Source: Flavisolibacter nicotianae | GTDB lineage: Bacteria > Bacteroidota > Bacteroidia > Chitinophagales > Chitinophagaceae | Assembly (NCBI RefSeq): GCF_003628535.1 | Contig: NZ_RBCI01000001.1 | Location: forward strand, 930,001 to 994,000 | Length of the DNA: 64,000 bases | Direction of reading: 5' to 3' | Shown here: positions 33,503 through 41,559 of the stretch, piece by piece | Numbering within the stretch: the stretch's first letter is position 1 | How the letters are laid out: each line of letters opens with the position of its first letter | Made by a program: the position numbers and the translations under genes | The notes under the pieces: model-generated | Told to the model about the DNA's origin: nothing | Databases searched by the model: none | The model's input: the letters and a program-made list of their open reading frames with translations, nothing else

Positions 33503-33955
33503 ATGAAACAAATCCTGACCCTGGCTTTTCTTGCGCTTCTTGCCGGTAGCGGTTGCAACAACGGCACGCACGGAAAAGACACCGGCACAACACAACAGAT
33601 AACTGCAGCCGAAACCGAAACCCGCAGCACTTCCGGCGGCCACTGGAAGGGCTCTTTTTCCAACGGGCTAAAAGGCGCCAAAATCAGCTTCGACGTCGAC
33701 GGTAAAGAACTAAAGGAGCTCACCTTCCAGGGCTACTGGCGGTGCAGCGGAAAGCTGGAACTGACCACGCTGGGCCCCAAAGAAGGCTTCGCGATCAAGG
33801 GCAACCAGGTGGATGGCATCATTAAAGAGCAGGGCTTTTATTTTGAGCTGCACGGCAATTTTAGCGGTAACAAAGCCAGCGGCACCCTGCGCATTGCGTT
33901 TGTAGCCGGCGGCTGCGATACCTATAAATTGAACTGGACGGCGGAGAAGGCGTAA
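33503..33955 (+). CDS. Hypothetical lipoprotein
   Basis: A 150-aa protein with a lipoprotein signal (residues 1-18, lipobox AGSGC). After a Thr/Glu-rich linker there is a single beta-rich domain: GHWKGSFSNGLKGAKISFDVDGKEL, TFQGYWRCSGKLEL, GFYFELHGNFSGNKASGTLRIAFVAGGCDTYKLNW. The two cysteines in WRCSG and GGCDT may form a disulfide. I do not recognise the family. It lies between lysS (divergent) and kdnB. Confidence 0.75.
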   Translation: MKQILTLAFLALLAGSGCNNGTHGKDTGTTQQITAAETETRSTSGGHWKGSFSNGLKGAKISFDVDGKELKELTFQGYWRCSGKLELTTLGPKEGFAIKGNQVDGIIKEQGFYFELHGNFSGNKASGTLRIAFVAGGCDTYKLNWTAEKA

Positions 33956-34041
33956 GCGGTAAAAAGGTGGCGGTCGACAGCTGGCAGCCTGGAATAGGGT
34001 TGCAAACTGTCAACTGTTCACTGCAAACGCAATTCTGCGGT

Positions 34042-34049
34042 TACCTTTG
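34042..34049 (+). promoter_or_regulatory. -7 promoter box of kdnB, near-leaderless
   Basis: TACCTTTG matches TAnnTTTG and ends 7 nt before the kdnB ATG at 34057. The box also argues against an upstream in-frame ATG at 33967 as the start. Confidence 0.55.
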
Positions 34050-34056
34050 CGCCACT

Positions 34057-35139
34057 ATGAGCACAACCGCATTCCGCAATTTCAAAATGGTTGACTACGT
34101 GGTGTACGGCCGCGGATCTTTCAGCCAGCTCGATGAGATTTTAAAGCCGCATCGCAAGGACGATGCGCCGATGATTTTCCTGGTGGACCATTTCTTCGAA
34201 GGCAAACCGCTGGTGAACCGTATCCCGCTGCGGGGCGATGACAAGATCATTTTTGCCGACGTAACCTACGAGCCCAAGACCACGTATGTTGATTCGATCG
34301 CCGATAATCTCAAAGACGAATTCGGGATGGTCAGCGGTGTGATTGGCATTGGCGGCGGTTCTGCCATGGATCTGGCTAAAGCCGTTTCGCTGATGATGAC
34401 CAACCCCGGTTCTTCGGCCGATTACCAGGGCTGGGACCTGGTAAAACATCCCGGCGTGTACAAAGCCGGCATTCCCACGCTCAGCGGAACAGGGGCTGAA
34501 GTGAGCCGCACTACGGTGCTGACAGGACCTACCCGCAAGCTAGGTATGAACTCCGACTTCACACCGTTCAATCAAATTGTCTTAGACCCGGAACTTACGG
34601 CCAATGCACCGGTAAACCAACGCTTTTACACCGGCATGGATTGCTACATCCATTGCATCGAAAGCCTGCAGGGTACCTACCTGAATGAGTTCAGCAAAAG
34701 CTATGGCGAAAAGGCCCTGGAGCTTTGCCAATACATTTTTCTGGAAAAAGACCACTGGGACGATGAGTGCGACGACAAACTGATGATGGCATCCTATGCC
34801 GGCGGCATGAGCATCGCCTATTCGCAGGTGGGAGTGGCGCATGCTGTGAGCTATGGCCTTAGTTATTTGCTCGGGACTAAGCACGGTGTGGGCAACTGCA
34901 TCGTCATGAATCACCTCGAAGACTATTATCCCGAAGGCGTGGCCGAGTTCAAGCGCATGGTGGAGAAAAATGGCGTCGACATTCCCCGGGGCATTTGCCA
35001 GGGTTTGAGCGAAGACCAGTTCGACACCATGATCAACGTGGCGCTGGGCATGAAGCCGCTGTGGGAAAATGCCCTTGGAAAAGACTGGGAAAGGATCATG
35101 ACAAGGGAAAAGTTGCGGGAGTTGTACGGCAAGCTGTAA
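34057..35139 (+). CDS. kdnB: 3-deoxy-D-manno-octulosonate 8-oxidase KdnB-like (iron alcohol dehydrogenase fold)
   Basis: KdnB oxidises the C8 hydroxyl of Kdo so that KdnA can aminate it, giving 8-amino-3,8-dideoxy-Kdo for the LPS core. The 360-aa protein begins FKMVDYVVYGRGSFSQLDEIL and has GIGGGSAMDLAKAVSLMMTNPG for the cofactor, the DYQGWDLVK segment, SGTGAEVSRT, and the metal region FYTGMDCYIHCIESLQGTYLNEFSK with HAVSYGLSYLLGTKHGVGNC. These stretches agree closely with what I recall of Shewanella KdnB, much more than with generic alcohol dehydrogenases. The partner aminotransferase gene lies 3.6 kb downstream. Confidence 0.85.
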   Translation: MSTTAFRNFKMVDYVVYGRGSFSQLDEILKPHRKDDAPMIFLVDHFFEGKPLVNRIPLRGDDKIIFADVTYEPKTTYVDSIADNLKDEFGMVSGVIGIGGGSAMDLAKAVSLMMTNPGSSADYQGWDLVKHPGVYKAGIPTLSGTGAEVSRTTVLTGPTRKLGMNSDFTPFNQIVLDPELTANAPVNQRFYTGMDCYIHCIESLQGTYLNEFSKSYGEKALELCQYIFLEKDHWDDECDDKLMMASYAGGMSIAYSQVGVAHAVSYGLSYLLGTKHGVGNCIVMNHLEDYYPEGVAEFKRMVEKNGVDIPRGICQGLSEDQFDTMINVALGMKPLWENALGKDWERIMTREKLRELYGKL

Positions 35140-35152
35140 TTATGAAGAAGGG

Positions 35153-35310
35153 TCTTGAGATATTGGATAGTAGAAGATTGTTTTTACCTGTTCATAGGGT
35201 CGCTTAGAATTGAATAAGATGTGAAACGGAAACGGCTGTTGCAAGAACAGCCGTTTCCGTTTTAATTAATATCCCAATATCTCAATATCTCAATATTCAA
35301 TATCTCTAAC
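35153..35310. repeat. Inverted word repeat around a terminator
   Basis: GAGATATTGGATAG (from 35157) is matched by several copies of CAATATCTC (35272-35305), with the strong hairpin at 35224-35262 between them. The right arm ends at the stop of the minus-strand T9SS gene. Confidence 0.6.
35224..35262. terminator. Bidirectional terminator between kdnB and T9SS gene
   Basis: Seventeen-bp arms (35224-35240 and 35246-35262; core AAACGGCTGTT) with a 5-nt loop and T-rich downstream sequence, between convergent genes. Confidence 0.75.
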
Positions 35311-35314
35311 CTTC

Positions 35315-36502
35315 CTACTGCACCACCAGTTGCTTCACGCAGCTCGTTCGGGTGGCCGCATCGGTGATCTTCACCCAGTAAACACCACTTGCAAGGGGCG
35401 CCAGTGGAATGTAATCTGTCGACGCGACCATTGCTTCTTTCATCGCTACCTGCTGTCCCTGCGCATTGGAAACCTGGATAAGCAGTTTGCCTGGCCGCAT
35501 GTTCACCAGCTTGATGCCCGCCGTGCCGGAGGAGGGGTTGGGATAAACGCCGGTGCCGGCAAAAAGCGGGTTGGTGAAGTCAACAGCCTTTACAGCCGTG
35601 TACCGCACATAGCCGTTGGCCCAGTGCTGCCGCACCCGGAAATAATAGCGTCCGTAATCGTTGTCGGGTACACGGAAAGCATAAAGAAACAGGGGGTTGG
35701 CGGTGTACTTCCGGTTGAGGGTGACCAGTGTGGAAAAGTGACGTCCGTCGCGGCTCACTTCCACATCGTACGTATACAGGTAGTCGTCATTCTCGCCTTC
35801 CCAGGAAAGGTTGGCGGTTTCGGCCGATGTCCTGTTCACGGTAAAGTTTTTCAGGCCGATGGGCAGGGTTACTTTGGGGCATTTGCAGTACTCGAATTTA
35901 AAATTGACCAGGGCCGATGTCAGCACCAGGCTTTGGCTGCTGCCGCCGGTGATCGTGGCCGCGGTGGACACGTCGATCTGGTAAGTATACGCCACGCTGT
36001 CGTGGCCGTAAAACTGGGCGATCTCCGTCGAATCGGTTAGCGTCCGGATGGTTGTTTTGCGTAGCACCGTATCTCGGGGAATGGCATGGTAATCTGTACC
36101 GGCAGTAAAGTCGCCGTCGAACTCCGTGATCGAGTAAGGCCCGTAATACCTGGAGTAGCTGTTGGTCAGCGCCGTCGTCAGGCCCGGCCCCGTCATCTGG
36201 TCGTTCCGCACATAGTCAAAACTGGCCGTCTGCGTTTCGGACGAAAGGTTCTGCATCGCCACCGTATCTACCACACCGATCATGGTAACCGTCAGCTTGA
36301 CGCACCGCAGCATGCCATTTTCCGGGTCGAACTGGGGAAACTTGACAACCGTGGTCGTTGCACCGGTTTTAAATTTAATGGTGGTATCAATCAGCACAGG
36401 CGTCGGGTTGGAGCCATCGGCACATTGCGCAAAACTTTTTCCCGGAACGATCCACAGCACAAGGAAACAGATTGCAAATGCCACCAGGTAGTGATTTTTC
36501 AT
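35315..36502 (-). CDS. T9SS type A sorting domain protein, choice-of-anchor E-like
   Basis: A 395-aa secreted protein. A Sec signal (1-25, GKSFAQ) is followed by a beta-rich domain in which VVKFPQFDPENGMLRCVKLTVTMIG and a later ALVNFKFEYCKC segment resemble the choice-of-anchor E region, then a fibronectin-III-like part (NLSWEGENDDYLYTYDVEVSRDG). The C-terminal about 75 residues (GVYPNPSSGTAGIKL ... SGVYWVKITD ... KQLVVQ) form the type A sorting domain read by the type IX secretion system. It is expected on the cell surface or outside. Function unknown. Confidence 0.88.
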   Translation of the reverse strand: MKNHYLVAFAICFLVLWIVPGKSFAQCADGSNPTPVLIDTTIKFKTGATTTVVKFPQFDPENGMLRCVKLTVTMIGVVDTVAMQNLSSETQTASFDYVRNDQMTGPGLTTALTNSYSRYYGPYSITEFDGDFTAGTDYHAIPRDTVLRKTTIRTLTDSTEIAQFYGHDSVAYTYQIDVSTAATITGGSSQSLVLTSALVNFKFEYCKCPKVTLPIGLKNFTVNRTSAETANLSWEGENDDYLYTYDVEVSRDGRHFSTLVTLNRKYTANPLFLYAFRVPDNDYGRYYFRVRQHWANGYVRYTAVKAVDFTNPLFAGTGVYPNPSSGTAGIKLVNMRPGKLLIQVSNAQGQQVAMKEAMVASTDYIPLAPLASGVYWVKITDAATRTSCVKQLVVQ

Positions 36503-36693
36503 AGGATATCGGTTAGAAATTCCCTGCTAAAGTAGACCGGCAAAGCCGCCGCGTCAATTGTAAAAATGCCCTAATATATACGTGTTGCAGATTCGGAAAC
36601 AACGCGGCCGTGAAAGCAGATTCACGCAACCAGGAAAACTGGTTTTTACGCGTCAAAACGCCCTGCCCGTTCGCAGGAGGCAGGCTTTTTCCT

Positions 36694-36701
36694 TACCTTT
36701 C
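36694..36701 (+). promoter_or_regulatory. Possible -7 promoter box
   Basis: TACCTTTC (7 of 8 to TAnnTTTG), 17 nt before the exported unknown protein. Confidence 0.35.
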
Positions 36702-36718
36702 TTCTTCATTCTTTTTTT

Positions 36719-37423
36719 ATGAAGATTCTGCTGACCTCCGCCCTGGCGATATTTTCTTTTTCCTGCTTTGCGCAAAAAGTCGTTGACGTTGATAAAAGCG
36801 ATGGTGTTCCAATCAATAGTTTTTACACGGTCAACGGTACGCCGGTTAGCAATGTTCGTTATGTGCGGGTTACCGACGGCACGCCATACTTCCGCGATAG
36901 CTGGATGAAGGGCGTGGCCATCTCTGCCAAGGATGCCCGTTACCAAAACCCGCGGGTCAAGCTTGATCTCATGGACAACGAGGTGCATTTTCTTGTCGAC
37001 CGCGAGTCGGAGCTCATTTGCACCATCCCGCTGAAAGACATTACCCTGACCGACACCATCAACGGGACCTCATATCATTTTGTGTGGTCGCCGGCAGTAC
37101 CGGGACTTTCATCTGTCAAAAAGGGCTGGTACCTGCAACTGGCCGAAGGGAAAGCTTCACTATACCAGGTCTTCAACAAAACCATCCAGGAATTCAAACC
37201 CTTCAATTCGCCGGTGGCCGAGCAAAAAATTGTCACGACCGAAGACTATCTTCTTGCATACAACGGCAGCCTGTTGCATCCCAAAAAATGGAAAGAGATC
37301 CCCGCACTGCTGGCGGATAAAAAAGAGGCGCTGGACGCCTTTTTGAAAACCGACCGGATGAAGGAAGGAAGCAATGCCGAACGGATGGCAGCGATCGTTT
37401 CTTATTACAATAGCCTGCAGTAA
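36719..37423 (+). CDS. Exported protein of unknown function
   Basis: A 234-aa protein with a Sec signal (1-18, CFAQ). The mature part has VVDVDKSDGVPINSFYTVNGTPVSNVRYVRVTDGTPYFRDSWMKG, then a mixed alpha/beta region ending with a helical KEALDAFLKTDRMKEGSNAERMAAIVSYYNSL. No catalytic motif, membrane helix or cysteine pair is evident. I do not recognise the family. It lies between the divergent T9SS gene and corA. Confidence 0.7.
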   Translation: MKILLTSALAIFSFSCFAQKVVDVDKSDGVPINSFYTVNGTPVSNVRYVRVTDGTPYFRDSWMKGVAISAKDARYQNPRVKLDLMDNEVHFLVDRESELICTIPLKDITLTDTINGTSYHFVWSPAVPGLSSVKKGWYLQLAEGKASLYQVFNKTIQEFKPFNSPVAEQKIVTTEDYLLAYNGSLLHPKKWKEIPALLADKKEALDAFLKTDRMKEGSNAERMAAIVSYYNSLQ

Positions 37424-37514
37424 ATCTTTGCGGCTTTTGTGTCCAGCGAAGTCTGCTTTTTCATTTTCTTCCCCGTGCGCAGCAGTTTCTTTACTTTGAC
37501 TGAAATTTAGACTG

Positions 37515-38612
37515 GTGAAAGCGAAACGTTATATCCGCTACTTGATCCCTTCCTCCCTCTTTGGCACGCAGCGCACAAAAAAGATCGTGAACGTGAACCC
37601 GACGGTGCAAACACACCGCCAGGACGCCAAGGAAAGTTTTTTAACGGTATATGATTACAACGAAGAAGGATTTACGGAAGATAAACTGCAGACCGTAGAG
37701 GACAGTTTTCGCTTTCTCGACAATCAACACATCAGTTGGATAAATGTCGAAGGCCTGATCAAAGCCGACGTCGAAAAAATGGCGGCCCATTTTGGGATCC
37801 ATCCGCTGATTGCCGAAGATATCCTCAGCATCAGCCAGCGGCCAAAGATGGATGAAGTGGAAGGTATTTTTTACTGCCTGCTGAATATGCTCTACTTCAA
37901 CAAGGAACACGGTTGCGTGGAAACGGAACAGATCTCGATCGTGCTGGGAAATAAATTCATCATCACCTTCCAGGAAGATCCCGAACGGGATGTGTTTAAT
38001 CCCATCAGGGAAAAGCTGCGCATGCACTACAGCAAGCTGCGGCAGCGCGGGGCCGATTATCTCTGTTACTCGATGCTCGATATCATCGTCGACAATTATT
38101 TCCTGGTGATGGAAGGACTTGGCGAAAAGATCGAAGAGGTAGAAGAAGAGGTCATCCGCAACACCAACACGCTGGCCCTCGCCAAAATCACCCAGTTGCG
38201 CAAAGAATTAATTATCCTCAAGCGAAACATTGCACCCGTGCGGGACATGATCACCAGCATCATCCGCAGCGAAAGCGAACTGCTGGACGAACGCACCATC
38301 AAATATTTTAAAGACGTGTACGACCACATTGTGCAGGCACATGATCTTTGCGAGAACTACCGCGATGTGATGGTGAGTATGCAGGATCTCTACATCAACA
38401 ACGTCAACCTGCGCATGAACGAAGTGATGAAGGTGATGGCCATTGTAACCTGCCTGCTGGCACCGGCCACGGTGATCGGCGGCATCTTTGGAATGAATTT
38501 CCAGGAGATACCGCTGCTGCACAATCATATCGGTTTTTGGGTGGCCGTCGGCGCCATGTTGCTAATCCCGGTTTGGATGCTGCGGATGTTCCGTAAGCGG
38601 GGATGGTTTTAG
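37515..38612 (+). CDS. corA: CorA family magnesium/cobalt transporter
   Basis: A 365-aa inner-membrane channel for Mg2+ (and Co2+/Ni2+). The large cytoplasmic N-terminal domain is followed by two C-terminal helices joined by the GMN signature (Gly326-Met-Asn328, in IFGMNFQEIPLL). The long helix before it (residues about 190-290) carries RDMITSIIRSESELLDERTIKYFKDVYDH as in CorA. The start is GTG 37515, as no ATG precedes the conserved region. A TTACTTTG box lies about 16 nt upstream. Confidence 0.93.
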   Translation: MKAKRYIRYLIPSSLFGTQRTKKIVNVNPTVQTHRQDAKESFLTVYDYNEEGFTEDKLQTVEDSFRFLDNQHISWINVEGLIKADVEKMAAHFGIHPLIAEDILSISQRPKMDEVEGIFYCLLNMLYFNKEHGCVETEQISIVLGNKFIITFQEDPERDVFNPIREKLRMHYSKLRQRGADYLCYSMLDIIVDNYFLVMEGLGEKIEEVEEEVIRNTNTLALAKITQLRKELIILKRNIAPVRDMITSIIRSESELLDERTIKYFKDVYDHIVQAHDLCENYRDVMVSMQDLYINNVNLRMNEVMKVMAIVTCLLAPATVIGGIFGMNFQEIPLLHNHIGFWVAVGAMLLIPVWMLRMFRKRGWF

Positions 38613-38700
38613 AACAGAAAAACAGACGAACAAGAACCGATGAACAGAGGAATTTCTTCTTTTGTTCCTTGTTCCTCTGTCCCTCTGTTCAATTCCTCTC
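38612..38700. repeat. Inverted word repeat after corA
   Basis: Words GAACAGA and ACAGAGGAA (38612-38652) face inverse words TTGTTCCTCTGT and CTCTGTTC (38669-38690). ACAGAGGAA pairs exactly with TTCCTCTGT, giving a potential corA terminator without a T-run. Confidence 0.55.
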
Positions 38701-38706
38701 CCTTCC

Positions 38707-38714
38707 TATCTTTG
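38707..38714 (+). promoter_or_regulatory. -7 promoter box of kdnA
   Basis: TATCTTTG matches TAnnTTTG. It lies 42 nt before the kdnA ATG; a run of AAATCTTAAATCT-like words fills the leader. Confidence 0.45.
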
Positions 38715-38756
38715 CCCCTTATCTTAAATTTTAAATCTTAAATCTCATATAATCCT

Positions 38757-39980
38757 ATGCCTGGTTTTGAATTGTGGAGTGATGCCGAACGCAAAGAGTT
38801 GATGGACGTAGTGGAAAGCGGCATCCTGATGCGCTACGGTTTTGATGCGCAACGCAAAGGCCACTGGAAAGCCAAAGAACTGGAACAGGCGATCTGCGAT
38901 CGTTTTGGTGCCAGGCACGCCCAACTGGTTTCGAGCGGCACGGCTGCCTTGACGACAGCAATGGCCGCCCTTGGCATTGGCGCCGGCGACGAAGTGATCA
39001 TGCCCTCGTTTACGTTTGTGGCGTCGTTCGAGGCCGTGCTCAGCACGGGTGCCGTGCCGGTGCTGGTGGACGTGGACGAAACGTTGACGTTAAACCCTGC
39101 TGCTGTTCGTGCCGCCATCACGCCAAAAACAAAATGCGTCATGCCGGTGCACATGTGCGGCAGCATGGCCGATATGGATGCGCTGCAGGCCATCTGCAAA
39201 GAGCACAAGCTGCTGTTGCTGGAAGACGCCTGCCAGAGCATTGGTGCTGCCTACAAGGGAAAAAGCCTGGGCACGATCGGTGATGCAGGAACGTTTTCGT
39301 TCGACTTTGTCAAAACCATGACCTGCGGCGAAGGCGGGGTGGTGATGACCAACCGCGAAGACGTGTACACAAAATGCGATGCCTTCAGCGATCACGGGCA
39401 CGACCACAAAGGCGTGGACCGCGGTGCCGATCTGCATCCTTTTCTCGGTTACAATTTCCGCATTTCCGAACTCCATGCGGCGGTGGGCCTGGCGCAGGTG
39501 CGCAGGGTCGATGAATTTTTGGCGATTCAGAAAACGAACCACGCAGCCCTGAAAGGTTTCCTTTCTTCGGTTCCGCAGGTTTCGTTCCGTCAACTTCCCG
39601 ATGCCGAAGGCGATAGCTGCACCTTCCTGAGCTGGTTTTTGCCCACGGAAGAACTGACCCGAAGCGTCGTGGCCGAACTGAAGGCACAAGGAATTTTGGG
39701 CGGCAATTTTTACTGGTACGACAACAACTGGCACTACATCCGCAAATGGGATCATTTGAAAAACGCGACCGCACTGTACCCGCTGAATGAAGCACAGCGC
39801 ACCGCCTTGCTCCACCTGCGCGAACAGGATTTTTCCGCCTCCGACGCGGTGATGGGTCGTTGCATTTCCACGTCCATCTCGCTGTTGTGGACCGAAGAGC
39901 AGGTGAAAGAAAAAGGAGAGAAGATCGTCGCCGCCATCAACAAGGCTTTGAAAAACGCGGCCGTGCCCTCGCAGAACTAA
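38757..39980 (+). CDS. kdnA: 8-amino-3,8-dideoxy-D-manno-octulosonate transaminase KdnA-like
   Basis: A PLP enzyme of the DegT/DnrJ/EryC1 family (407 aa) that aminates 8-oxo-Kdo, using glutamate, to Kdo8N. It begins MPGFELWSDAERKEL, then RYGFDAQRKGHWKAKELEQ, SSGTAALTTAMAALGIGAGDEVI, VHMCGSMADMDAL and LLEDACQSIGAAYKGKSLGTIGD. The PLP lysine is Lys186 in FVKTMTCGEGG. SDHGHDHKGVDRGADLHPFLGYNFRISE and FYWYDNNWHYIRKWDHL agree with Shewanella KdnA as I recall it. Together with KdnB this predicts that the LPS Kdo is made as Kdo8N. Confidence 0.87.
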   Translation: MPGFELWSDAERKELMDVVESGILMRYGFDAQRKGHWKAKELEQAICDRFGARHAQLVSSGTAALTTAMAALGIGAGDEVIMPSFTFVASFEAVLSTGAVPVLVDVDETLTLNPAAVRAAITPKTKCVMPVHMCGSMADMDALQAICKEHKLLLLEDACQSIGAAYKGKSLGTIGDAGTFSFDFVKTMTCGEGGVVMTNREDVYTKCDAFSDHGHDHKGVDRGADLHPFLGYNFRISELHAAVGLAQVRRVDEFLAIQKTNHAALKGFLSSVPQVSFRQLPDAEGDSCTFLSWFLPTEELTRSVVAELKAQGILGGNFYWYDNNWHYIRKWDHLKNATALYPLNEAQRTALLHLREQDFSASDAVMGRCISTSISLLWTEEQVKEKGEKIVAAINKALKNAAVPSQN

Positions 39981-40031
39981 ATGACCCTGCGTTTTTGCAG
40001 GACGAATCCAGCGATAAAATCGTTTATACAC

Positions 40032-40057
40032 AGCCGGTTCTTTTAAAAGAACCGGCT
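40032..40057 (+). terminator. Terminator of kdnA
   Basis: Perfect 26-bp palindrome (13-nt arms, AGCCGGTTCTTTT) followed by a run of seven T. Confidence 0.85.
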
Positions 40058-40068
40058 TTTTTTAGCGG

Positions 40069-40290
40069 TCAGAGAACATCGTAGGTGGCTTCAAAGATTT
40101 CTTTTTCGCAGGGATACATTTCGCCTTTGATGCCGATCATCAGGTAATCGCCTGCCTTCCCTTCCAGCGTGCCTTCCATTGTTTCGACCCGGAATGGTTC
40201 CTGTATTTGGATGCAGCGAACGGGGATGGGTTTCTTGATCGCTTGTTTGAAATTGTAGTGCGGAATTTCGCCTTTTTTGAAGGTGATCAT
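40069..40290 (-). CDS. Small conserved protein (PGDYL-type)
   Basis: A 73-aa cytoplasmic protein: PIPVRCIQIQEPFRVETMEGTLEGKAGDYLMIGIKGEMYPCEKEIFEATYDVL. The KAGDYLMIGIKGEMYPC stretch is a pattern found in short proteins of phage and bacterial origin with no assigned function. The start is taken at ATG 40290, where the conserved region begins. It converges on kdnA and shares its terminator region. Confidence 0.7.
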   Translation of the reverse strand: MITFKKGEIPHYNFKQAIKKPIPVRCIQIQEPFRVETMEGTLEGKAGDYLMIGIKGEMYPCEKEIFEATYDVL

Positions 40291-40400
40291 AAGCTGTTGT
40301 TTTGTTTGTTCCTCTAAATTTATCACACCTGAATCAGCTTGTCAAAAAATTGCTTGTTGACTTTCTTCCTGCCTGCTGCCATCGTATGCGTCAGCCAACT

Positions 40401-40408
40401 TACTTTTG
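40401..40408 (+). promoter_or_regulatory. -7 promoter box of FAH gene
   Basis: TACTTTTG matches TAnnTTTG, 19 nt before the ATG. Confidence 0.45.
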
Positions 40409-40427
40409 AAACCCTAAATGCATACGA

Positions 40428-41432
40428 ATGAAACTGGTCTCTTACCTGTACGACGAGCATGACTACCTGGCCGTTCTGGTGAACGGAATGCTTTACAACC
40501 TCGAAGATGTACACCCGGACCTGCCAACCAACATGAGCATGTTCCTCAACTATTGGGAGGACTCCTTCCCGGTGGTGCAGAATGGCGTGCTGATGATCGA
40601 CGACGAAAAGATTGCCCGTGGCAAAGGCATCCCTGTCGAAAGCGTGACCCTGCTGGCGCCTGTTCCATTTCCCACCTCCTGCCGCGATGCCTATGCCTTT
40701 CGCCAGCACGTGGAAGCTGCCCGGCGCAACCGCAAGGTGCCCATGATACCCGAGTTTGACCAATACCCTGTTTTTTATTTTACCAATCATCACAGCATCA
40801 AAGGCCCCGGCGATGTGCTTTGCATGCCCGATCAGTTGAAGAAGCTGGATTTCGAACTCGAAGCGGCCATTGTGATCTGCAAGCACGGACGCAACATCAG
40901 GGCCGAAGAGGCCGAAGAATATATCGGCGGTCTGATGATCATGAACGACCTGAGTGCACGTGCCCTGCAAATGCAGGAAATGCTCCTCAACCTGGGCCCT
41001 GCCAAAGGAAAAGATTTTGCCACCACCACCGGCCCCTGGCTGGTAACGCTGGACGAGCTGGAAGAATTTGCCGTAGAAGCCAAAGAAGGGCACGTAGGCA
41101 GGTGCTGGAACCTGAAAATGACCTGCCGTGTAAACGGTGTGCAGGTAAGCGAAGGCAACCTGGCCGACATGGACTGGACCTTTGCCGAGATCATCGAGCG
41201 GGCTTCGTATGGCGTTGATCTTTATCCCGGCGATATTATTGGCAGCGGAACGGTGGGCACCGGCTGCTTCCTGGAACTGAACGGAACCGCCAAGCTGGCC
41301 AACCCCGATGCGGAAGAGCAGTGGCTGAAAGCCGGCGATGTGGTGGAACTGGAGATCGATGGCCTCGGAACGCTAAGCAATACCATTGTGGCGGAAGAAA
41401 CAGACTGGAGCATCATCTCTGAACGCGGATAA
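40428..41432 (+). CDS. Fumarylacetoacetate hydrolase family protein
   Basis: A 334-aa member of the FAH superfamily, which cleave C-C bonds or decarboxylate beta-keto acids. The C-terminal catalytic domain is complete: FYFTNHHSIKGPGD, DFELEAAIVIC with the metal-binding Glu residues, MIMNDLSARALQ with the Asp ligand, KGKDFATTTGPWLVT, and YPGDIIGSGTVGTGC. The N-terminal domain (SFxxH-like CRDAYAFRQHVEAARR) fits the longer FAH type. Expected cytoplasmic. No tyrosine- or aromatic-degradation genes are adjacent. Confidence 0.9.
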   Translation: MKLVSYLYDEHDYLAVLVNGMLYNLEDVHPDLPTNMSMFLNYWEDSFPVVQNGVLMIDDEKIARGKGIPVESVTLLAPVPFPTSCRDAYAFRQHVEAARRNRKVPMIPEFDQYPVFYFTNHHSIKGPGDVLCMPDQLKKLDFELEAAIVICKHGRNIRAEEAEEYIGGLMIMNDLSARALQMQEMLLNLGPAKGKDFATTTGPWLVTLDELEEFAVEAKEGHVGRCWNLKMTCRVNGVQVSEGNLADMDWTFAEIIERASYGVDLYPGDIIGSGTVGTGCFLELNGTAKLANPDAEEQWLKAGDVVELEIDGLGTLSNTIVAEETDWSIISERG

Positions 41433-41464
41433 TGGGGATGTATGGGATGAATTGGATTAAAATG

Positions 41465-41494
41465 AAAGAGCCGTTCATTTTTGAACGGCTCTTT
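41465..41494 (+). terminator. Terminator of FAH gene
   Basis: Thirteen-bp stem (AAAGAGCCGTTCA with its complement), TTTT loop, followed by a T-run. Confidence 0.85.
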
Positions 41495-41559
41495 TTTTAT
41501 GACGAAACTGATTATTCCAAACTTCCCATGCATCTCACTCATCCCGGTTCAAAGACGGT

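Noticed and set aside
39090-40031. A 313-codon minus-strand frame opposite kdnA
   Set aside because: Fully antisense to the aminotransferase; Arg/His-rich with no recognisable domain.
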